A stretch of DNA of 61,111 nucleotides, taken from the NCBI GenBank assembly GCA_023663205.1, contig JAMPHX010000003.1:1-61111 (forward strand), read 5' to 3'. Position 1 is the first letter of the stretch. Each line of letters begins with the position of its first letter. Origin of the DNA: Corallococcus sp. GTDB lineage: Bacteria; Bacillota; Clostridia; Christensenellales; CAG-314. The translations under genes and the position numbers were made by a program. The notes beneath the pieces were generated by a model. It had not been told where the DNA came from. It saw only the letters and a program-made list of their open reading frames with translations, and ran no database searches. Of the stretch, positions 53,420-61,111 are shown piece by piece.

Positions 53420-56400
53420 TTACACCGACAAACAAAAAGAAGTAATAGAAACTCGCGGCAGCAATTTGCTGGTATCGGCGTCTGCCGGCTCGGGTAAAAC
53501 CACCGTTATGATAGAAAGGCTTTTTCGCTTGATAAAAAACGGCGAAATAGATTTGTCAAATGTTGTAGTTGTTACATTTACCAATCTTGCCGCGGCGGAA
53601 ATGAAAAAGAGACTTTCCGACAAACTGTCTGCGGAAAAAAACAATCCCGCCGTCGCCGAACAGTTGGAAAAGATAGACGGATGCAGTATTTCCACGTTGC
53701 ACAGTTTTTGCTGCGATGTGTTGCGCAATTATTTTTATTTGGTAGATATAGACCCCAACTTTGCAATACTCGACGATACAACGGTCGGCAAGTTGCGCAG
53801 CGACAGTCTGGCGGAAGTTTTCAAAACGTATTACGATTCCGACGACGAAGTTTTTGAAATGCTGTACGGTATTTTTTCCAAAAAGCGTAACGAGGAAGCC
53901 TTCAAAGCCCAGTTGCTCAAACTGTACGAGTTTGCACGCTGTCAAGCGGATTTTTACGGATGGTACGGCAAAAGCCGAAACAATATGCTGTGTTTCGGAC
54001 AGGACAATGTAATTTTGACGGCAATATTAAAAGATATACGCAAAAACTTTGACGCTTTCCGTCAAATGTGGCTGAACCTCGCGGACGGATTTGCCCAAGC
54101 GGGCGCGCAGGAATGCTGCACAGTGTGTCAAGGCAACGCCGACGGGTTTGCGATAGGCAACGCGGATTTGGAAAAGGCGCTGCTGTTTACGCAAGAAGCG
54201 CAAATAACGTCATTGCCTCGAAAAAACGCCAAAAGGGAAGCGGGATTGGACGCGGAAACAATGGAAAGTCTGCGCGAACGGTTCAAATCGGTCAAAGCCG
54301 ATTGCGACGATTTTTTGAATGCGTACCGTCAATTGACAGACGGCAAAGATTATCAAACGCTGCTTGACGAAACGCGCGATACGGTAAAGTTTACCGACAA
54401 ACTGACGGAAATATTATTCAAGTTCGAGGAAGTTTATACTGCCGCCAAGAAGGAAAAGGGCGGTGTGGATTTCGGCGACCTCGAACATCTGACTTTGCGT
54501 GTGTTCGGCGATGAGGAAGCGCGCGCACAACTGCGCGAAAAATACAAATTGGTGTTCGTAGACGAGTATCAAGATACCAACGACGTGCAGGAAGCGCTTA
54601 TTTGCTGTTTGCAAAACACCTGCAATATGTTTATGGTGGGCGACGTCAAACAAAGCATATACGGGTTCAGAGGCTGCGACCCTACGATTTTTCTCGGCAA
54701 GTACCGCGATTACGGTCTGGACGGAAAGGAAAACAAAGTAATAGAACTAAACGACAATTTCCGCTCGGACAAGCAGGTTCTCAACTTTGTAAATACCGTG
54801 ATGGATTACGCCATGACGGAAGATTTCGGCAAGGTGGATTACGCCGGCACATCTCGACTCAAAGGCGCAAAAAGTCAGCAAAGCAAATTTCCGTCCGTGC
54901 AGATAGACGTAATAGAAGGCGAAAAGCGTGAAAAGCCTTTTGCAAAAGGTTTATATGACGTAACCGTGCAGACCAACGACGTCAAAACATTTTCGCGCAG
55001 CGAGGGCGAAGTAGTTGCTTTGCGCATAATGCAACTTGTCGGAAGCAACATTGTTTGTTCCGACGGCAACGTCAAAAGAATGGGTTACGGCGACATCGTT
55101 ATTTTGTCGCGCGGAATGAAAGACAAAGCGCTGGACGTTTACAATGTTCTTGCGGAACACAACATACCGGTGGTGGCGGATTTCAAAACCGAAAACCACA
55201 AAAACAAGGAAGTAAAGGATTTGCTCAATCTTTTACGCGTAATAGACAATCCGCTGTGCGACGTGCCTATGACGGGCGTGTGTCTGTCGCACTTCGGCGG
55301 ACTTACCGAACAGCAACTTGCCGACGTCAAGACGGCAACCGCCGATTACAAGTTCAGTTTGTACGAGCGTTTGCAGTATTACCAATCGTCGCACAACGAC
55401 GAAACGGCAGACAAGATTACCCGCATGATTGACGGTATAAATCATTACCGTTTTTACGGAGAGGGCGCAACGGTTGATGCGCTTGTGTTGGAAATTTTTG
55501 CGCAAAGCAATTACACGTTGCGTGTTTCGGGACTTCCCAACGGCAATTTGCGTTTGCAGCGGCTGTATGCGTTTGCCGACAGTTTAAGGGGCAAGTATTA
55601 CTCGCAAAGCGTCGACAAGTTTATTCAGTATTTGGACGAAAGCGCGGGAGACGTTGCCGATGAGGGAATCTCCCGAATAAATGCCGTAAGAATAATGACC
55701 ATGCACGCTTCCAAGGGATTGGAGTTTCCCGTAGTGTTTGTAATAGGAACAAACGGCAAATTCGTCAACGATTACCCTGTTGTGGAGTGCAATGCCGAAT
55801 CCGGACTTGCAATGAAGTATTACGACTTTGAGGCAATGAAGGTTTACAAATCTTTGGCAAGCGTAGGCGTAGGACTGTTTAATGCGCAAAAGAGCCGCGA
55901 AGAAGAACTGCGACTGCTGTACGTTGCGCTGACCCGTGCGGAAAACCATTTGTTTGTGGTATGTTCCGACTGTTTAAGATATGTCAAAAATGCCTCGGGA
56001 AGACCCCCGCAAAATGCTCAAAGTCATGCGGAGTGGATTTTGTCAGCAATGAAGCACAAATACGGCGACGCGTTTGTCGACGGATTCGACGGCGACGGAG
56101 TTTGTCTTACCGTATGGAACCGCGACGAAGTAAACGCCGTCGAAGCGCAAGCGGAAGCAGACGGTTTGCTTTGCAAGCAGTACACAGATTGGAATGCGCA
56201 ATTGACTAAGATGAATTATGTCTACTCGTTTGCAAGCGAAAAGGAAATCCCCACAAAGGTGGTAAGTTCGGCGCTTGACAAAATGTATCTCGATTTGACG
56301 GAAGAACCGCCTTCGGCAGTTATTGCAGACGATTTCAACAAACGCGGAGACGACACAAATCGCAAGTTGGGCATTTACTATCACAAGGTATACGAAACGG

Positions 56401-56840
56401 TCGATTACGATGCCGATTTGCCTGCGATAAAGAGTCATATTCAATCGCTTGCCGACGCCGGCAAGATAGAAAGCGAATACGCGCCGCTTCTCGATGCCGA
56501 CCTTATATACGCCACTTTGCACAACCAACAACTGCGCAAACTTATGAACGGAAATGTGTATCACGAATTGCCGTTTATGCTAAACTGCGAGTTTGACGAA
56601 ATCGTCGGCGGCAAAAGGGGCAAAACCATTTTGCAGGGTGTAATAGACCTTCTTGTAATAAATCAAGACAAAGCAACCGTTGTGGATTTCAAATACACTT
56701 ACGCAAGCGACAATTTGGAAGAACGCTACGCCAAACAACTTAGCAGTTACGGTTATGCCGTCCGTAATATCACAGACATACAGAATGTGGAGTGTTACGT
56801 GCTTTCCATTGCGGACAACAAACTTGTCAAAATATATTAG
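53412..56840 (+). CDS. addA: ATP-dependent helicase/nuclease subunit AddA
   Basis: UvrD-like helicase and nuclease subunit of AddAB. 1142 residues: Walker A SASAGSGKTTVMIERL near residue 20, motif Ia VVTFTNLAAAEMKKRL, Walker B VDEYQDTND near 385, motif GDVKQSIYGFRGCDP, and motif V/VI TMHASKGLEFPVVFVIG with LLYVALTRAENHL. The C-terminal nuclease is marked by GVIDLLVINQDKATVVDFKY near 1076-1095. All motifs intact. Directly coupled to addB; followed by a 69-base gap and a small membrane-protein gene. Confidence 0.95.
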   Translation: MANYTDKQKEVIETRGSNLLVSASAGSGKTTVMIERLFRLIKNGEIDLSNVVVVTFTNLAAAEMKKRLSDKLSAEKNNPAVAEQLEKIDGCSISTLHSFCCDVLRNYFYLVDIDPNFAILDDTTVGKLRSDSLAEVFKTYYDSDDEVFEMLYGIFSKKRNEEAFKAQLLKLYEFARCQADFYGWYGKSRNNMLCFGQDNVILTAILKDIRKNFDAFRQMWLNLADGFAQAGAQECCTVCQGNADGFAIGNADLEKALLFTQEAQITSLPRKNAKREAGLDAETMESLRERFKSVKADCDDFLNAYRQLTDGKDYQTLLDETRDTVKFTDKLTEILFKFEEVYTAAKKEKGGVDFGDLEHLTLRVFGDEEARAQLREKYKLVFVDEYQDTNDVQEALICCLQNTCNMFMVGDVKQSIYGFRGCDPTIFLGKYRDYGLDGKENKVIELNDNFRSDKQVLNFVNTVMDYAMTEDFGKVDYAGTSRLKGAKSQQSKFPSVQIDVIEGEKREKPFAKGLYDVTVQTNDVKTFSRSEGEVVALRIMQLVGSNIVCSDGNVKRMGYGDIVILSRGMKDKALDVYNVLAEHNIPVVADFKTENHKNKEVKDLLNLLRVIDNPLCDVPMTGVCLSHFGGLTEQQLADVKTATADYKFSLYERLQYYQSSHNDETADKITRMIDGINHYRFYGEGATVDALVLEIFAQSNYTLRVSGLPNGNLRLQRLYAFADSLRGKYYSQSVDKFIQYLDESAGDVADEGISRINAVRIMTMHASKGLEFPVVFVIGTNGKFVNDYPVVECNAESGLAMKYYDFEAMKVYKSLASVGVGLFNAQKSREEELRLLYVALTRAENHLFVVCSDCLRYVKNASGRPPQNAQSHAEWILSAMKHKYGDAFVDGFDGDGVCLTVWNRDEVNAVEAQAEADGLLCKQYTDWNAQLTKMNYVYSFASEKEIPTKVVSSALDKMYLDLTEEPPSAVIADDFNKRGDDTNRKLGIYYHKVYETVDYDADLPAIKSHIQSLADAGKIESEYAPLLDADLIYATLHNQQLRKLMNGNVYHELPFMLNCEFDEIVGGKRGKTILQGVIDLLVINQDKATVVDFKYTYASDNLEERYAKQLSSYGYAVRNITDIQNVECYVLSIADNKLVKIY

Positions 56841-56909
56841 GAATTTTTTAACGGTTTTTGCGGAATAACGCGGGTAATTTGTGTCAACAATTGCTTAGGA
56901 GGAATTACT

Positions 56910-57659
56910 ATGGAATTGTTGAAACGAATTTTGGAATTATCGGATAGATACCGCTTGATTGCATTGTGTTGCGCAGGGGCTTTTTCGTTGCTGTTTGCGG
57001 CGGCAAATATTTTCCGCAACGCATACGGAAAGACGGATAGGCAAATCAAGCGCAGCGAAAGTAAACTTAAAGATTGCATCAAAATCGGCAATTTTGCTTC
57101 TTTCGGAAACAGTGTAGCAACGTCCTACAAACAGCAGTGGGAAATTTACTGCGAAAGCAGCGACAAAAAACCTTCCGAAATAATGCGCTTTGTAAACGTA
57201 AAGCAACGTACGCGCTGGGTTGCAGCATCGGTACTGTCCGGAGTTATAGCGTGTTGGTATACATTTGTATACTTTGTGTTTTCTGCGCGAGTTGAGTATA
57301 TCGTTGCGCCCGTTGTTTGGATGCTTGTTACTACTTGGTCGGTAATTATTGCAAAGTTTTCGGCAAGACAAAAACAATGTAGGGCAATCAAAATATTTAC
57401 AGAGTATGTAGAAATGTTGGATATCTGTTTCGGCACGTGCGGCATAGTAAAGCGCGCCGAAGATAAACGACAGACATCGGAACTCGCCGACAAAATACGC
57501 GCCGTAAGGACATACGGTAATGGCGAGGAGGCCTTGAAGCGTGTAGCGAAACTGCTCAAAGACGCAGACGGAGAGCGCACTTGTTTACAGCAAAAGAGCG
57601 TAAACCGCGCGCTAAACGATTTGATTTTGAGAGTAACGTCGGATAGCGCTTTTTGCTGA
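56910..57659 (+). CDS. Membrane protein of unknown function between addA and uvrC
   Basis: 249 residues with three predicted TM helices (about 17-34, 96-117 and 121-142) and a basic C-terminal half (about 145-249) with KDADGERTCLQQKS. No recognised family. A perfect TAGGAGG site precedes ATG 56910. Position between two DNA-repair units gives no clear function; the gap before uvrC and the uvrC promoter suggest that it forms the end of the addBA transcript. Confidence 0.7.
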   Translation: MELLKRILELSDRYRLIALCCAGAFSLLFAAANIFRNAYGKTDRQIKRSESKLKDCIKIGNFASFGNSVATSYKQQWEIYCESSDKKPSEIMRFVNVKQRTRWVAASVLSGVIACWYTFVYFVFSARVEYIVAPVVWMLVTTWSVIIAKFSARQKQCRAIKIFTEYVEMLDICFGTCGIVKRAEDKRQTSELADKIRAVRTYGNGEEALKRVAKLLKDADGERTCLQQKSVNRALNDLILRVTSDSAFC

Positions 57660-57734
57660 ATATTTTTTGTAACAATTGCGTGTCTCGGATTTCTGGGCAC
57701 GCAGTTTTTTGATAGTGCTGTGTGCAATTTGCAG

Positions 57735-57763
57735 TTGGCAGACAGCGGTATACGTGGTATAAT
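57735..57763 (+). promoter_or_regulatory. Predicted promoter of uvrC
   Basis: TTGGCA (57735-57740), 17-base spacer, consensus TATAAT (57758-57763), 42 bases before the uvrC ATG. Confidence 0.8.
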
Positions 57764-57805
57764 ATTTCGGCGGATAGGCAAACTGCAAACAATTGGACGG
57801 TAAAT

Positions 57806-59638
57806 ATGGAAAACGTAGATATCAAAACTAAATTGCGTAACTTGCCCGACGAACCGGGCGTGTACATAATGTACGACGCCGACGGCAATATACTGTATGT
57901 CGGCAAGGCAAAGAATCTCAAAAACCGTGTTCGACAGTATTTTTTTGCGTCGTCCAACAAGACGGAAAAGGTACTTGCCATGCTTACGCACGTTGCGGAT
58001 TTCCGTTATATTATTACCGCAAGCGAAACAGACGCGCTTTCGTTGGAAAATACTCTGATAAAAAAACACACGCCGCCTTACAACATCCTTCTCAAAGACG
58101 ACAAACAGTACCCGTACATAAAGGTTAACGTCAAGGCGGATTTTCCCAAGTTTGTTTCAACGCGCAAATTTGTCAAAGATAAGTGCAGGTATTTCGGACC
58201 CATTACTTACGGCGGCGCAAAATCTATTTTGGACATTTTGGGACAGGTGTTTCCCACGATTACCTGCAATCACAATTTTGAAAAGTTACCCAAAAATTTC
58301 CGTCCGTGTTTAAACTATCACATCGGACGTTGTTGCGCTCCCTGCGCAGGCAAGATAACCAAGGAAGATTACCGCAAAATCGTCAAAGAGGCAATTGACT
58401 TTCTTTCGGGCGACGACGGCAAGGTAAAAGAAACGCTCTACGGCAAAATGATTGCGGCAAGCGACGCTATGCAGTACGAACAGGCTTTGACGTACAAAAG
58501 GTATCTGGAAGTAATAGACAAAATGAACCAACGCCGCATTGTAGTTTTGCCTAAGGCGGTGGATTACGATATATTTGCAATAGCAAGCAACGGCAAAAAC
58601 GCCGCCGTCAATCACACTATGATACGAGGCGGCAAGGTTGTGTTTTCGGATAACTTTGCCGTGGGCGACGCGGGCATAGACGAAAGTCAAACGCTTACGA
58701 GTTTTATTTTGCAATACGCGGAAAACGCCAATTTGTGCGGCGAAATCTACACAAATATTCCGCTGCCCGACGGCGATATTTTGCAGGTTTTGCTGCGCGA
58801 TATGTGCGGACGCTCCGTTAGCGTTGTTTGTCCGCAAAAGGCGGATAAGCGCAAACTTGCCGATATGTCTTACCGCAACGCATCGGAGTATTTGAGCAAG
58901 AGCCAAAGCGAAATAGACAAAAAGTACGACAGCACCGTCGGCGCGGTTATGCAACTGAAACAAATGTTATCTCTCAAAACATTGCCGCAACGCATCGAGT
59001 GTTACGACATAAGCAACATCAGCGGCGTGGATAAGGTTGCGTCTATGGTGGTGTTTACCAACGGACAAAAGGACGCGGCGGCGTACAGGCGTTACAGAAT
59101 AAAGACGGTAGAAGGCGCCAATGACTTTGCCAGCATGAAGGAAGTTTTGACAAGACGCTTCTTGCGAATAAAGGAAGGCGACAATTCGTTTGGCGCTCCG
59201 CCCGATTTGATTGTGGTCGACGGCGGATTGGGACAGTTGGATTACGCTCGTCAGGCAATGGAGGAAACGGGCGTTACCGTGCAGATGGTATCTCTTGCCA
59301 AACGCGAGGAACTGGTGTATACTCTCAATAACAACGAACCTGTATTTTTGCCGCGCAACAGTTTTGCACTCAATGTGCTGATAAACATCCGTGACGAGGC
59401 ACACAGGTTTGCCATTACGTATTTCAGGAAGTTGCACAACAAAAACGCGCTCAAATCCGTTCTCGGCGAAATTGACGGTATAGGCGAAAAGCGGCAAATT
59501 GCTTTGCAACGGCATTTCAAAAGTTTGGATAATGTGCAAAACGCAACATTGGAACAACTCAAAAGCGTCAGTACAATGACGTCTGCTGCGGCACAGAAGG
59601 TTTACGATTATTTTCACCCCGAGCAAGCGGACGCGTAA
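57806..59638 (+). CDS. uvrC: UvrABC excinuclease subunit UvrC
   Basis: Makes both incisions in nucleotide excision repair. 610 residues: GIY-YIG nuclease at the N terminus (PGVYIMYDADGNILYVGKAK, about 12-45), a Cys-containing region FRPCLNYHIGRCCAPCAGK (near 170), the UVR helix hairpin (about 200-235), the RNase H-like C-nuclease (IECYDISNISG near 395, DLIVVDGGLGQLDYA near 470) and terminal HhH motifs. ATG 57806 with GGACGG upstream fits the family N terminus; the longer frame from 57722 would include the promoter and is rejected. Confidence 0.96.
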   Translation: MENVDIKTKLRNLPDEPGVYIMYDADGNILYVGKAKNLKNRVRQYFFASSNKTEKVLAMLTHVADFRYIITASETDALSLENTLIKKHTPPYNILLKDDKQYPYIKVNVKADFPKFVSTRKFVKDKCRYFGPITYGGAKSILDILGQVFPTITCNHNFEKLPKNFRPCLNYHIGRCCAPCAGKITKEDYRKIVKEAIDFLSGDDGKVKETLYGKMIAASDAMQYEQALTYKRYLEVIDKMNQRRIVVLPKAVDYDIFAIASNGKNAAVNHTMIRGGKVVFSDNFAVGDAGIDESQTLTSFILQYAENANLCGEIYTNIPLPDGDILQVLLRDMCGRSVSVVCPQKADKRKLADMSYRNASEYLSKSQSEIDKKYDSTVGAVMQLKQMLSLKTLPQRIECYDISNISGVDKVASMVVFTNGQKDAAAYRRYRIKTVEGANDFASMKEVLTRRFLRIKEGDNSFGAPPDLIVVDGGLGQLDYARQAMEETGVTVQMVSLAKREELVYTLNNNEPVFLPRNSFALNVLINIRDEAHRFAITYFRKLHNKNALKSVLGEIDGIGEKRQIALQRHFKSLDNVQNATLEQLKSVSTMTSAAAQKVYDYFHPEQADA

Positions 59639-59687
59639 TTGCGTTTATTGTGATTGTTCCCGACAGTTTCGGTATTTATTTTAGGGA

Positions 59688-59710
59688 GGGCGGACAGACT
59701 TTGTCCGCCC
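59688..59710 (+). terminator. Hairpin after uvrC
   Basis: GGGCGGACA (59688-59696) pairs with TGTCCGCCC (59702-59710). It is not followed by a clear T run, so termination is possible but not certain. Confidence 0.55.
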
Positions 59711-60206
59711 CTTATCGCAGATAACAGTAAACCAACGCTGTGAACCCCAAAGTCATACGCCTTTGATTCTGCATTTCATAGTCGGCGTTTTTTTCTTAAC
59801 AGAACAAAAACATATAAGCAGACAAGTTGCGCATTGCAGACAAAAACTTCAATTTGGATTTTATTGGTGAGCGTATATATAGTTCTTACCGTTGCGTTTT
59901 GCGTATACGGCAGCGGAAGCGACGACTTGACGACATATTGCTTGTTAGGAGCGGCATCGGGTTTGGCGTAGTATATTTGCAAACGGTTTAAAATTTGTTA
60001 ATTTCTGTTGATAAACGCGCAAAATACGACAAAAACAATCAAATGGTTTTATCAAACAATTCAAAGTCACCTTCAATCAATTGCAAAACAACGGCGCAAT
60101 AGAATTAAATGTATTCCAAAGCATTAAACAAAAATAATAGAAAAAGCATTGACTAAACCGAAAAAATTTGGTATTCTAATTAGGCTCAAAAGCAAAAATC
60201 AAATAA
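59711..60206. other. Interval between uvrC hairpin and tRNA-Ser, no gene supported
   Basis: One plus-strand frame around 59744-59970 encodes a hydrophobic run (IWILLVSVYIVLTVAFCVYG) without a start codon or ribosome-binding site and may be the remnant of a membrane protein. The remainder is AT-rich, and no tRNA promoter of consensus form is seen. Confidence 0.4.
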
Positions 60207-60295
60207 GGAGAGATGGTCGAGGGGTTTAAGGCACACGCTTGGAAAGCGTGCGAGGTTAACAGCCTCCGCAGGTTCAAATCCTGTTCTCTCCGCCA
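60207..60295 (+). tRNA. tRNA-Ser (anticodon GGA)
   Basis: Class II tRNA with acceptor stem GGAGAGA/TCTCTCC, anticodon stem CACGC/GCGTG enclosing TTGGAAA, a long variable arm (CGAGGTTAACAGCCTCCG), T-loop GGTTCAAATC and encoded CCA at 60293-60295. Anticodon GGA reads UCC/UCU. A recombinase gene points at its 3' end, as expected for an integration target. Confidence 0.96.
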
Positions 60296-60297
60296 CA

Positions 60298-60331
60298 GCA
60301 AAAGAACCACAATATATTGTGGTTCTTTTGC
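60298..60331. repeat. Perfect 34-base palindrome just downstream of tRNA-Ser
   Basis: A 17-base arm GCAAAAGAACCACAATA is followed directly by its exact reverse complement. In RNA it forms a hairpin ending in TTCTTTTGC and may terminate tRNA-Ser. Its centre recurs in the next feature. Confidence 0.8.
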
Positions 60332-60337
60332 TATTTT

Positions 60338-60355
60338 ACCACAATATATTGTGGT
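60338..60355. repeat. Second palindrome ACCACAATATATTGTGGT
   Basis: An exact repeat of the central 18 bases of the preceding palindrome, 31 bases centre-to-centre away and 48 bases before the recombinase stop codon. The pair could be recombinase or regulator binding sites near the attachment site. Confidence 0.75.
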
Positions 60356-60402
60356 TTGGCTAAAATTCGGGTACAAATTAGGTACAAAAAGTTGGATTAT
60401 GT

Positions 60403-61111
60403 CTATTTGGTGGAATTTATGCGGTCTAATACGCGCATTGCCTCGTCGTTTTCGCTCGGGAGCATATGACTGTACGTGTCGAGCGTCTGCGTTACGTTTT
60501 TGTGCCCTAAGCGTTTCGATACGGCGGTGATAGATATTCCGTTGCCGAGAAGATAACTTGCATGGCTGTGACGGAAGTCATGCTGACGTATCACCTTTAC
60601 TTTGGACAGTTCGCAGTATTTTTTGATACCGCGGACAATGTATTGCTCGTTAATCGGCTGTGCGCCGCAAAAAACAAAATCGAACTTGTCGTAATTTACA
60701 AATTGCCATGCATGGAAATATTTGAGTTCTGCCACGAGAACGTCGGGAATACTTATTTTTCTTATCGAAGTAGAGTTTTTTGGAGTAACAACCGCCCACG
60801 CTTTGCCGGGTATTTTGCGCGTGATACTTTTGTTGATTGTTATTGTTTTGTTTTTAAAATCGATGTCGCGCCACGTGAGGGCTTGAACTTCCCCTTTTCG
60901 GCAACCGGTGTAGTAGAGCGTATAGTAGTAGGAATGCAGCACTTGGTCGTCTACTACGGCAATAAATTTAGTAAATTCTTCCGCTGTCCAAAACAGCATT
61001 TCTTTTGGCGGCTCAATGTTTCGGAAACCGTCGACTTTGTGCATTACGTTGGGCAAGTCGTAGTATTGCTGCCCGTACTTGAATATGCCGAAAAGAAAAC
61101 TCCTAAGCGAA
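60403..61111 (-). CDS. int: Tyrosine recombinase/integrase, C-terminal part (N terminus beyond window)
   Basis: The frame is open to the window edge, so at least 235 residues are visible. It contains the end of the SAM-like core-binding domain (upstream of LPNVMHKVDG) and the whole catalytic domain. TGCRKGEVQALTWRDID has the first Arg, RQHDFRHSHASYLL has H-x-x-R, LGHKN has the second His and TLDTYSHML the nucleophilic Tyr. All catalytic residues are intact. Related phage and conjugative-element integrases insert at tRNA 3' ends; this gene runs towards tRNA-Ser, so the element lies to the right of position 60295. Confidence 0.93.
   Translation of the reverse strand, partial: SLRSFLFGIFKYGQQYYDLPNVMHKVDGFRNIEPPKEMLFWTAEEFTKFIAVVDDQVLHSYYYTLYYTGCRKGEVQALTWRDIDFKNKTITINKSITRKIPGKAWAVVTPKNSTSIRKISIPDVLVAELKYFHAWQFVNYDKFDFVFCGAQPINEQYIVRGIKKYCELSKVKVIRQHDFRHSHASYLLGNGISITAVSKRLGHKNVTQTLDTYSHMLPSENDEAMRVLDRINSTK

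Noticed and set aside
59776..59982. 68-codon ORF on the minus strand after uvrC
   Set aside because: No ribosome-binding site, no family features, and it overlaps a more hydrophobic frame on the other strand that is itself not convincing.
60176..60376. 66-codon ORF on the minus strand
   Set aside because: It runs across tRNA-Ser in antisense; the REQDLNLR-type peptide is a common artefact of translating tRNA-Ser.

Overview
The window comes from the chromosomal replication-origin region of a low-to-moderate GC Bacillota, most likely an uncultivated Clostridia lineage from an animal gut. The evidence is the run rpmH-rnpA-yidD-yidC-jag-mnmE-mnmG-rsmG-parA-parB-cvpA, a YyaC-type sporulation protein, AddAB instead of RecBCD, three perfect Bacillus-type parS sites, and many lipoproteins with Firmicutes-type surface modules. 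The genus cannot be named from this sequence.

Layout. Positions 1-1800 hold the N-terminal part of ftsH and a yyaC-like gene, both on the minus strand. Positions 1800-6000 are a 4.2 kb gene desert with the parS cluster and dispersed repeats. Positions 6005-15422 hold the minus-strand origin operon; rpmH (44 codons, GTG start) is included. deoD (+) and dnaN (-) sit between rpmH and dnaA, so dnaN is divergent from dnaA and oriC lies between those two. Positions 19644-27495 encode three large secreted lipoproteins (Ig-like/OB-like modules, a C39-like duplicated protease, an NlpC/P60-like duplicated protein). Two of their promoters carry matching TGTAAA repeats at 11-base spacing. Positions 27766-30950 hold a nuclease/DUF2075 helicase gene, a structured small RNA, a tandem repeat array of about 120-base units, and tRNA-Pro.

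Positions 31447-34870 contain degV, a GNAT-like gene, a decayed membrane-protein gene and a truncated copy of a glycosidase gene. Positions 34962-45360 are the most interesting part: a cobalamin riboswitch with terminator, followed by seven tightly coupled genes. These are two surface lipoproteins (one with a DUF4430/transcobalamin-type domain), a membrane-anchored alpha-toroid protein resembling the alpha domain of intrinsic factor, a membrane-anchored DUF4430 protein, and EcfT, a fused EcfA-EcfA' ATPase and an S component. Read together they look like a B12 capture-and-import system in which the two halves of an intrinsic-factor-like binder are encoded as separate surface proteins.

Positions 45781-48000 hold a GH2 glycosidase coupled to tadA, then a twice-frameshifted methyltransferase pseudogene and a lipoprotein on the minus strand. 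Positions 50225-59638 hold addB-addA, a small membrane protein and uvrC. The window ends with tRNA-Ser and a tyrosine recombinase reading towards it, the edge of an integrated element that continues outside the window.
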